DNA from: an uncultured Eubacterium sp.
GTDB taxonomy: Bacteria > Bacillota > Clostridia > Lachnospirales > Lachnospiraceae
DNA length: 36,224 nucleotides
Direction of reading: 5' to 3'
Assembly: GCA_910579145.1 (NCBI GenBank)
Contig: CAJTTQ010000023.1
Coordinates: 1-36,224 of the forward strand
Made by a program: the position numbers and the translations under genes
In this document: positions 30,880 to 36,224 of the stretch, one piece after another
Layout: every line of letters starts with the position of its first letter
Numbering within the stretch: position 1 is the first letter of the stretch
Notes under the pieces: generated by a model
What the model saw: only the letters and a program-made list of their open reading frames with translations
What the model was told of the DNA's origin: nothing
Databases searched by the model: none

Positions 30880-31224
30880 TTAAAGTGCCAATTTGTATAG
30901 AGCCAGCTGATTAAGGCTCACGCCCTCTTTTTCCGCTTCTATTGCCAGTCTTTGATGTAAAGACTTAGGAAGTCTCACAACAAATTTTTCACTATATTTG
31001 TCTGCTGTTTCTGGAATCGGTATAGGAAGATTATTTTCTTGTTTTACCTCAAAATACCCCTCCATAGCTTCATTAAGGCTCTGATATAATCCCTCCAGTG
31101 TATCACTCGTACTTTAGCAACCATCAAGTTCCAAAATCCTGCCATAAAAATAGTGACCGCTTTCGTCGTCCATTTCCTGCACCAATCTTGTATATGGCAG
31201 TTTCATATAATCTTTAATTTCCAC
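30880..31224 (-). pseudogene. hicB: HicB-like antitoxin gene broken by a nonsense codon
   Basis: From GTG at 31224 (GGAGAGG six bases upstream) the frame reads VEIKDYMKLPYTRLVQEMDD and on to GRILELDGC, then TAA (31116-31114), then STSDTLEGLYQSLNEAMEGYFEVK and a C-terminal RLPKSLHQRLAIEAEKEGVSLNQLALYKLAL. The first part is the HicB RNase H-like fold and the last part the ribbon-helix-helix DNA-binding arm. The reading frame is intact on both sides, so one base change, probably CAA to TAA at a Gln codon, split the gene. A downstream ATG (31065) could still give the DNA-binding half. No hicA-like toxin gene is visible beside it. Confidence 0.8.
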
Positions 31225-31344
31225 GCATTTCCTCTCCTTTCCACTTTTTTGTCATGCTCCCCAAAAATCACTCTCCTATCCGGTTCAACACATCCACCAC
31301 GTAAACCTTTTTTAATGGAGTATCATTTGTCAAGTATAACCGTT

Positions 31345-31791
31345 TTATTTGGAAGATATGTCCAATTTCTTTAATAGTGTTTTGTTGATTTTTCCACTCG
31401 ACTTTATTTTCTTCTCTTTTTGGTATTTTTTGATCGCGGATTTTGTCTTTGTCCCAAATGAACCGTCTGCTTTGCCGCATTTATAGCCCAGTTTATTCAG
31501 CTTCTTCTGAACTTTTCTGACCGTGGCGGCAGAATAATATTGGGATTTCGGCTTTGGTTTGGATGCAGATGACGTTTTCGGTTTCGACGAATACGGGCAG
31601 TTCCCGTTTTTATGTAAATGCGGCGGATTCCCATCGCAGTGATAATGATAGCTGCCAAGTCCGCTTTTGTTCTTATAATCGTGGTGTCCCCCGCTGAAAT
31701 CTGTCCTTCCGGAATGCGCAAATACAACCGTATTCGAGCATAATAAACAGACACATAATATTGCTGCCAGTACTCTTTTTACATTTTTCAT
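31345..31791 (-). CDS. Secreted YHYH-domain and peptidoglycan-binding protein
   Basis: A 148-residue exported protein. The signal peptide is MKNVKRVLAAILCVCLLCSN onward to VVFA. Next comes a His-rich YHYH module (HSGRTDFSGGHHDYKNKSGLGSYHYHCDGNPPHLHKNGNCPY, about 26-70), then a Ser/Lys/Pro linker. The C-terminal peptidoglycan-binding domain is VRKVQKKLNKLGYKCGKADGSFGTKTKSAIKKYQKEKKIK (about 92-135). It is probably anchored to the cell wall; the clustered His suggest metal binding, which is inference. GGAGG is nine bases before the ATG at 31791. Confidence 0.85.
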   Translation of the reverse strand: MKNVKRVLAAILCVCLLCSNTVVFAHSGRTDFSGGHHDYKNKSGLGSYHYHCDGNPPHLHKNGNCPYSSKPKTSSASKPKPKSQYYSAATVRKVQKKLNKLGYKCGKADGSFGTKTKSAIKKYQKEKKIKSSGKINKTLLKKLDISSK

Positions 31792-31856
31792 GATCGTTTT
31801 CCTCCAAAGATTTTTTTCATAAATATATTTGTCAGGACATCGTTTTTCCTTTGTAT

Positions 31857-31885
31857 ATTGTAACACTCCTCTCCGGTCTTTTCAA
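31857..31885 (-). promoter_or_regulatory. Predicted promoter of the YHYH-domain gene
   Basis: On the minus strand TTGAAA (31885-31880) and TACAAT (31862-31857) are 17 bases apart, about 65 bases before the start. It is back to back with the TetR gene promoter. Confidence 0.6.
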
Positions 31886-31911
31886 TCATCTCATATGAAT
31901 TATTTCTGCTA

Positions 31912-31940
31912 TTGCAAAAACTTTACAATAGTGCTAAAAT
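31912..31940 (+). promoter_or_regulatory. Predicted promoter of the TetR-MFS operon
   Basis: TTGCAA (31912-31917) and TAAAAT (31935-31940) are separated by 17 bases. Transcription would begin inside or just before the palindrome that follows. Confidence 0.6.
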
Positions 31941-31942
31941 AG

Positions 31943-31963
31943 TTATTGACCCCGAGTCAATAA
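31943..31963. promoter_or_regulatory. Palindromic operator, probable TetR autoregulation site
   Basis: TTATTGAC and its exact complement GTCAATAA flank CCCGA. The site starts two bases after the -10 box and ends about 26 bases before the TetR start, the normal place for a self-repressing TetR operator. Confidence 0.7.
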
Positions 31964-31989
31964 CCAGGTACAAAGGAGGTTCGATAAAA

Positions 31990-32643
31990 ATGGCCAGACC
32001 TGCAAAAAAGACACCCGAGGAATGGAAAAAAGAAATCCTTACTGCTGCCCAAAACTTATTTATTTCCAAAGGATATGAGGAAACGTCCATTTCCGATATC
32101 ATGAACATGGCGGACGGGGCGAAAGGAATGTTTTACCGCTGTTTCCAGAGTAAAGAAGAAGTAATGTACGCCTTAGGCAATCAGATGTTTTTCGAGAACA
32201 ATCCATTTGAGGAAGTCCGGGAGAGGAATGACTTGAACGGTCTGCAAAAAATCAGGGCATTACTTTCAGTGAACCAGTCAGACACCAAACGAAATCAGAT
32301 CAACAGAGAGGCAGTCCCGATTTTAAAAGACCCGCATATTTTAGCAGCGGCGGTTAGGGAAAACAGGCGTGTATTAACTCCGCTGTGGTTGGAATTATTA
32401 GAGGAAGGAAAAAAGGACGGTTCCATCCAGACGGAATACACAAAAGAACTTTCCGAGCTCCTGCCGCTTATCAACTTCTGGCTCATGCCTTCCGTATTCC
32501 CTGCCACAGAGGAAGAACTACTTCATAAATACCGTTTTGTGGCAGAGATGTTAAACCATATGGGACTGCCGCTTTATGACGATGATACGATGTCCTTTAC
32601 AGAAAAATTTATCGCTGATATTGCAGAAAAAAGGAGGGAATGA
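31990..32643 (+). CDS. TetR family transcriptional regulator
   Basis: A 217-residue repressor. The N-terminal helix-turn-helix is ILTAAQNLFISKGYEETSISDIMNMADGAKGMFYRCFQSKEEVMYA (about 15-60). The variable ligand-binding domain is helical and does not identify the inducer. AAGGAGG lies ten bases before the ATG at 31990. It is followed three bases later by the MFS exporter gene, and a palindrome sits at its promoter, so it most likely controls that exporter and itself. The pair has lower GC than the spoIIIA block and may be an accessory unit. Confidence 0.92.
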   Translation: MARPAKKTPEEWKKEILTAAQNLFISKGYEETSISDIMNMADGAKGMFYRCFQSKEEVMYALGNQMFFENNPFEEVRERNDLNGLQKIRALLSVNQSDTKRNQINREAVPILKDPHILAAAVRENRRVLTPLWLELLEEGKKDGSIQTEYTKELSELLPLINFWLMPSVFPATEEELLHKYRFVAEMLNHMGLPLYDDDTMSFTEKFIADIAEKRRE

Positions 32644-32646
32644 GCC

Positions 32647-33897
32647 ATGACAGAAAAACTAATCACGAAAAATTTCATGCTCCTTATTTTGGGACAGCTG
32701 ACCTCATTGTTTGGAAATTTTATATTGAAACTGGCGTTATCCATGTATGTACTGGAATTGACTGGTTCAGCAGCAGTATTTGCCGGAATATTGTCTACTG
32801 CCACCATCCCGACCATCCTTCTGTCACCGCTTGGCGGCATTTTGGCGGACAGGGCAGACAGACGGAATATTATGGTGGTGTTAGACGCATTAACCGGCGT
32901 ATCCGTTTTATGCGCGGCACTATTCCTGTCGGAAAACAATGCTATTGCCATAATCAGTGCGCTGCTTATCATACTGTCTATTTTCGGTGCATTTGAAACG
33001 CCTACTGTTCAAGCATGTATTCCTTCGATGCTGCAAGGCGACAATATTATAAAGGGAAATGCCATTGTAAATCAAGTGGCTTCTTTATCCTATCTGATCG
33101 CCCCCATGTTGGGCGGCGTACTGTATGCCATGCTGGGACTGAAACCTGTAATGTATGCAAGCGTTGTCTGCTTTTTTATTACTGCCCTGTTTGAATGTTT
33201 TATAAAATTGGGTTATCACCGTACTCAGAATAAAGGCGGCGTACTCCAGATCGTAAAGCAGGATTTTTTATCAAGTATGCAGTATATTTCAAAAGAACAG
33301 ACGAGCATATCAAAAATGCTGCTCTTAACAGCGTTCTCTAGGTTTTTTGCAATAGGCGTCACTATAGTCGGACTTCCCTTTCTTGTGCGGGCCGTCCTCG
33401 GATTTAGCGCACGGTATTATGGAGCTGCAGAAAGCGCGTTAGCTGTCGCTACCATTTTGGGAAGTATTGCCGCAGGAGTTTTGGCGGAGAAATTGAAAAT
33501 ACATAGATTATCTGTCCTGCTTGCTTCTCTGGGTATTTTTATTTTTCCTGCCGGCATCGTTTTCCTCTTGCCAGTGAGCGCCATCCTGAAATATGGCGTT
33601 ACAGTTGTATCGTTATGCGGTATGCAGGCTGTTATCAGTATATTTTCTATTTTTGCCACTTCCCTCATACAGCAGCGCACGCCAAATCATTTCATAGGGA
33701 AAGTGATGGCTTATACATCAACGGTTACTTTGTGCGCCCAGCCCATAGGACAAATCGTGTACGGTTTTCTGTTTGACAGATTTCGCAGCAACATATATGT
33801 TGTCCTAATTCCGACTGGCATCATAGTTTGCATTCTGGGGCTGTCTGCAAAGAGTTTTTTTAGGAATTTGGAAAGGGAACAGCAGGAACTTTTTTAG
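32647..33897 (+). CDS. MFS drug efflux-type transporter
   Basis: A 416-residue major facilitator with about 12 hydrophobic segments. It resembles the MFS_3/macrolide-efflux (MefA-like) group: an N-terminal FMLLILGQLTSLFGNFILKLAL helix, the loop GGILADRADRRNIMV between helices 2 and 3 (G-x-x-x-D-R-x-x-R-R signature), and FGAFETPTVQACIPSML. Substrate cannot be told from sequence. AGGAGGGA lies upstream of the ATG, overlapping the end of the tetR gene, so the two are coupled. A terminator follows, shared with the convergent small toxin gene. Confidence 0.92.
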   Translation: MTEKLITKNFMLLILGQLTSLFGNFILKLALSMYVLELTGSAAVFAGILSTATIPTILLSPLGGILADRADRRNIMVVLDALTGVSVLCAALFLSENNAIAIISALLIILSIFGAFETPTVQACIPSMLQGDNIIKGNAIVNQVASLSYLIAPMLGGVLYAMLGLKPVMYASVVCFFITALFECFIKLGYHRTQNKGGVLQIVKQDFLSSMQYISKEQTSISKMLLLTAFSRFFAIGVTIVGLPFLVRAVLGFSARYYGAAESALAVATILGSIAAGVLAEKLKIHRLSVLLASLGIFIFPAGIVFLLPVSAILKYGVTVVSLCGMQAVISIFSIFATSLIQQRTPNHFIGKVMAYTSTVTLCAQPIGQIVYGFLFDRFRSNIYVVLIPTGIIVCILGLSAKSFFRNLEREQQELF

Positions 33898-33948
33898 AAT
33901 TAAATGTTGAACTTCTCAAACAATTGTTGCCAGCCTCTATACGAGGTC

Positions 33949-33990
33949 AGCCGTCACTAATTGCGGTAGTGGCGGCTATTTCTTTTTCCC
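33949..33990 (+). terminator. Intrinsic terminator after the MFS gene
   Basis: AGCCGTCACTA pairs with TAGTGGCGGCT (11 bp, one G-T pair in the plus-strand RNA) and is followed by ATTTCTTTTT. On the minus strand the same stem has a C-A mismatch, so it works better for plus-strand RNA. The right arm overlaps the stop codon of the holin-like toxin gene. Confidence 0.75.
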
Positions 33991-34071
33991 TTTGAAGATC
34001 GTATAACACAATCCAACAAGGACAACGACAAATATACAAAACTGGAACAAGTCCGAATATGTAACATTCAT
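33976..34071 (-). CDS. Holin-like type I toxin, 31 residues
   Basis: A small gene with AGGGGGG seven bases before its ATG. The product starts MNVTYSDLFQFCIFVVVLVG and ends LCYTIFKGKKK: a short polar N-terminus, one membrane helix and a Lys-rich tail. This matches the putative holin-like toxin (Hol_Tox) family seen in many Clostridia, whose members start M-V-T-Y-x-x-L and end in basic residues. Such toxins are usually held off by an antisense RNA. Here plus-strand RNA reaching the terminator at 33949-33990 would overlap its 3' end. The gene is convergent with the MFS gene and divergent from aroE. It is too short for usual gene callers. Confidence 0.72.
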   Translation of the reverse strand: MNVTYSDLFQFCIFVVVLVGLCYTIFKGKKK

Positions 34072-34088
34072 CTTCTTGCCCCCCTACC

Positions 34089-34116
34089 TTGCAATTACTT
34101 TCTAATCTGTTATAAT
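34089..34116 (+). promoter_or_regulatory. aroE: Predicted aroE promoter
   Basis: TTGCAA (34089-34094) and a perfect TATAAT (34111-34116) are 16 bases apart, 38 bases before the aroE start. The minus-strand promoter of the small toxin must lie in the same short interval, so the two may interfere. Confidence 0.6.
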
Positions 34117-34154
34117 AAAACATATAAATCACAAATAGAAAGGAAGTATAAAAA

Positions 34155-34907
34155 ATGGATTACGGATTGATCGGAGAAAAACTTGGGCACAGTCTCTCAA
34201 AACCGATCCACGAGAGCCTTGCCGATTATACATACGACATCCACCCCCTCACTAGGGAAGAATTTAAAACATTTATGGAGGAAAAAGCATTCCGCGCGAT
34301 CAATGTCACGATCCCTTACAAAAAGGACGTGATCCCTTATTTGGATTCGATGGACGATCACGCCAAAGCCATCGGCGCCGTAAACACGATCGTCAACACA
34401 GACGGAAAACTCCGCGGCTACAACACCGATTTTTCCGGTTTTGAATACATGGTCGTGCGCCATCACGTAGATCTCGAACAAAAAAAAGTGGTCGTCCTCG
34501 GAAACGGCGGCGCTGCACAGGCGATCAAAGCCGTTGTCAAAAAACACCACGCCAAGGAAATGATCATCGTCGATATAGTCGATGACGGCGAATCCATTTC
34601 CTATGAAGAATGTTTTGAAAAGCATACCGACGCCGACGTCATCATCAACACCAGTCCGATCGGCATGTATCCGAACGTCGATGCCAGCCCGGTCGACCTC
34701 ACCAGATTTCCGAACTGCAAGGCCGTCATGGACGTCGTCTACAACCCTCTTCCAACTAAACTCGTTGCTCAGGCAAAGGAACTCGGAATGATCGGCGTCA
34801 ACGGGCTGGAAATGCTGGTCGCGCAGGCAAAATACGCGGTCGAGATCTTCCTCGATACCAAAATCGACGAGGACAGGATTCAGGAAATATATGAAAAAAT
34901 GAAATAA
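34155..34907 (+). CDS. aroE: Shikimate dehydrogenase
   Basis: NADPH-dependent reduction of 3-dehydroshikimate to shikimate in aromatic amino acid synthesis. The substrate site is GHSLSKPIHE (Ser pair) with NVTIPYKKDVIPYLD (catalytic Lys), and GAVNTIVN and GYNTDFSGF (catalytic Asp) follow. The cofactor loop is VVVLGNGGAAQAI, and the end is VNGLEMLVAQAKYAVEIF. At 250 residues it is a little shorter than the usual 270-290. GGAAG upstream gives a weak ribosome site, and the gene stands alone with its own promoter and 3' hairpin. Confidence 0.96.
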   Translation: MDYGLIGEKLGHSLSKPIHESLADYTYDIHPLTREEFKTFMEEKAFRAINVTIPYKKDVIPYLDSMDDHAKAIGAVNTIVNTDGKLRGYNTDFSGFEYMVVRHHVDLEQKKVVVLGNGGAAQAIKAVVKKHHAKEMIIVDIVDDGESISYEECFEKHTDADVIINTSPIGMYPNVDASPVDLTRFPNCKAVMDVVYNPLPTKLVAQAKELGMIGVNGLEMLVAQAKYAVEIFLDTKIDEDRIQEIYEKMK

Positions 34908-34918
34908 AGATGGGAAAA

Positions 34919-34954
34919 TTCGTACCCTTCAAATGGCGAAATGAAGGGTACGAA
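34919..34954. terminator. Perfect 13-bp hairpin between aroE and the lipoprotein gene
   Basis: TTCGTACCCTTCA and its exact complement flank a 10-base loop between two convergent genes. The T run (TTTT) lies on the minus-strand side, so it fits best as the lipoprotein gene terminator and may also stop aroE transcripts. Confidence 0.6.
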
Positions 34955-34967
34955 GGCAACCTTATAA

Positions 34968-35891
34968 TTAACGATATGTTCTTCCCGTAAAAACATCGAT
35001 CAAAAGAAGATCTTTCCATTTACACACTTCTTCCTCACTATTTTTAAACTTTACCTGATACAGTGGCGAAAAAGTAAAATTGTCATTTTGCGGTAAAGAC
35101 ATATATACAACCTCGATTTTATCAATACTTTCAGCAGACGGGTACGCAACTGCCTTATCTGTAATAGCTGCTACATCATCTAATGATATAAACTCTTCTT
35201 GCTTACATTTCTTCACTTCTTTAATCTTATCTGGCACTCTAACAAAATCTACATATTTGACAACATCACCCTCCAAAGCTAACATTATATATGGAGGTTT
35301 TGCTACCTTAGATAAAGCCTCCTCATCAAACGATATTCCTCTATTTCCAACTAATTCCGTACCTTCATATATATAATTATATTCTATTTGTACCTCATCA
35401 CCTTCTTTTTCAACTATTCTTCCATTTGATACTGGATAACGACATCCCATCTTTTCTAATATATTTCGAATAAAACTATCTGGATCTTTTATTTCTAATT
35501 TCGTTTCCCCCTGTTTGTAAAAGCCAAAACTAACATCCCTTTTTTCCCCGTCGAACAAATCACATAGCCAGGAAAATTTCAAACCTTTATTCTCATACTC
35601 GCAGGAAATATTCTCCATTTCACTATTTTTTTCTTTCTTTATCTTGCTCACATCTATATTTTCTCCCACGACACTTGACGCTAGCGCAGTATCATCTATA
35701 TCCATAAATGATATATTAAATATGGAATATTCCTCTTTAATATCCGATCTATCATTTAAATCATTCATTTCTGTGCTCGCATTTTCATCTTTGGGCTCTT
35801 TTTTCCTAATTTCACTTTTTATCGAGCATCCTGATAATACACCTATCAAAACCAAAACCAAACATATCCTTATCAATACCGTTTTTCTCAT
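34968..35891 (-). CDS. Predicted lipoprotein of unknown function
   Basis: A 307-residue protein with a classic lipoprotein signal: basic MRKTVLIR, hydrophobic core and lipobox LSGC (Cys near residue 22). The rest is polar and rich in Lys, Asp and Glu, with no family I recognise. The segment ISLDDVAAITDKAVAYPSAESIDKIEVVYMSL and the C-terminal PLYQVKFKNSEEEVCKWKDLLLIDVFTGR resemble the beta domains of accessory lipoproteins coded beside ABC exporters. GGAGGG precedes the ATG. It lies 35 bases downstream of the ABC ATPase gene in the same direction, so the two are probably one operon. The AT content is higher than in the spoIIIA block. Confidence 0.8.
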   Translation of the reverse strand: MRKTVLIRICLVLVLIGVLSGCSIKSEIRKKEPKDENASTEMNDLNDRSDIKEEYSIFNISFMDIDDTALASSVVGENIDVSKIKKEKNSEMENISCEYENKGLKFSWLCDLFDGEKRDVSFGFYKQGETKLEIKDPDSFIRNILEKMGCRYPVSNGRIVEKEGDEVQIEYNYIYEGTELVGNRGISFDEEALSKVAKPPYIMLALEGDVVKYVDFVRVPDKIKEVKKCKQEEFISLDDVAAITDKAVAYPSAESIDKIEVVYMSLPQNDNFTFSPLYQVKFKNSEEEVCKWKDLLLIDVFTGRTYR

Positions 35892-35926
35892 TTCATTTTC
35901 CCTCCATTTACATAATTCAAAACCTT

Positions 35927-36224
35927 TTAAAAACTCCTGACATCAATAATATTTCCATTATCAAGTTCATATACTTTATCACACAAATAATCAATATCTG
36001 CCTGATTATGACTTGCGATCACAATGGTTCTTCCCGCCTCTTTTAATCGGAGAAAAAGAGTTCTCATCTCTTCCACACCTTTTTTATCAAGTCCGTTCAT
36101 TGGTTCATCTAATATCAATAAGGATTGTTCCTCCATAATAGCCTGAGCAATTCCTAATCGTTGTCTCATACCGAGTGAATATTTAAAAACGAACTTTTTA
36201 TCATCTGGATCTAATCCGACTAAC
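35927..36224 (-). CDS. ABC transporter ATPase, 3' part (runs off the window)
   Basis: The last 98 codons or so of an ABC ATPase. The frame stays open to the window edge (LVGLDPDDKKFVFKYSLGM...). The signature motif YSLGMRQRLGIAQA, Walker B LLILDEPMNGLD and the H-loop ASHN are present; Walker A would lie beyond the edge. The MRQRLGIA form is common in bacteriocin/antimicrobial peptide exporters of the CcmA/BcrA type. With the downstream lipoprotein it suggests an export or immunity operon, but the permease is outside the window. Confidence 0.9.
   Translation of the reverse strand, partial: LVGLDPDDKKFVFKYSLGMRQRLGIAQAIMEEQSLLILDEPMNGLDKKGVEEMRTLFLRLKEAGRTIVIASHNQADIDYLCDKVYELDNGNIIDVRSF

Noticed and set aside
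19455..31116. Idea that UAG/UAA are read as Gln in this organism
   Set aside because: Well-conserved genes here end in TAA (dxs-tlyA, recU) and TAG (nusB, argR, spoIIIAC) at the expected lengths, so they are ordinary stops.
31268..31480. 70-codon minus-strand frame between hicB and the YHYH gene
   Set aside because: Most of it overlaps the 3' end of the YHYH gene out of frame. The last 25 residues (ending VYVVDVLNRIGE) look protein-like but match nothing I recognise, so it may be only a gene scrap.
33947..34132. 61-codon minus-strand frame over the MFS-aroE gap
   Set aside because: It is in a different frame from the 31-residue holin-like toxin, has no good ribosome site, and its start lies on the predicted promoter region. 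The shorter frame fits a known family.

Overview
The window looks like chromosomal DNA from an endospore-forming, low-to-moderate-GC member of the Clostridia, most like the Lachnospiraceae. The evidence is a complete spoIIIAA-AH operon, an alpha/beta-type small acid-soluble spore protein, the order spoIIIA - asp23 - nusB - xseA - xseB - ispA - dxs - tlyA - nadK - argR, and large secreted proteins with Listeria/Bacteroides-type repeats. No rRNA, tRNA, CRISPR array, transposase or phage gene was seen.

Layout from left to right. (1) 105-13133 (minus): one 4342-residue secreted multi-repeat surface protein with its own promoter. (2) 13402-15019 (minus): a spore protein gene, then recU and yebC. 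(3) 15172-28600 (minus in direction): a long co-directional block. Read in transcription order it is spoIIIAA-AB-AC-AD-AE-AF-AG-AH (forespore engulfment channel), asp23-like, nusB, xseA, xseB, ispA, a UPF0175/DUF3368 toxin-antitoxin remnant inserted between ispA and dxs, a dxs-tlyA gene fusion, nadK and argR. Most junctions overlap by a few bases, so translational coupling is likely. (4) 28756-29646 (plus): a radical SAM SplB-like protein divergent from spoIIIAA. (5) 29707-31791 (minus): a secreted leucine-rich-repeat protein, a nonsense-interrupted hicB-like antitoxin gene, and a secreted YHYH/peptidoglycan-binding protein. (6) 31990-33897 (plus): a TetR regulator and an MFS exporter with a clear promoter and palindromic operator. 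(7) 33976-34071 (minus): a 31-residue holin-like toxin gene, convergent with the MFS gene. (8) 34155-34907 (plus): aroE. (9) 34968-36224 (minus): a lipoprotein and the 3' part of an ABC transporter ATPase that runs off the window.

The most unusual signal is a set of small direct duplications placed on stop/start overlaps of this single operon: 12 bp at spoIIIAA/AB, 53 bp with a 77-bp offset at nusB/xseA, 74 bp with a 79-bp offset at xseB/ispA, and a 10-bp repeat on the xseA stop codon. The two long ones each create a mini-ORF (26 and 30 codons). Each mini-ORF starts in the overlap with the upstream gene and ends in the overlap with the downstream gene, so the chain of coupled stops and starts is kept. 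The dxs-tlyA fusion is joined by a linker made of three 15-bp repeats, which may be a related event. Other points of interest are two toxin-antitoxin genes each broken by a nonsense codon, the unannotated holin-like toxin, a shortened SpoIIIAF, and a recurring module in the giant surface protein.
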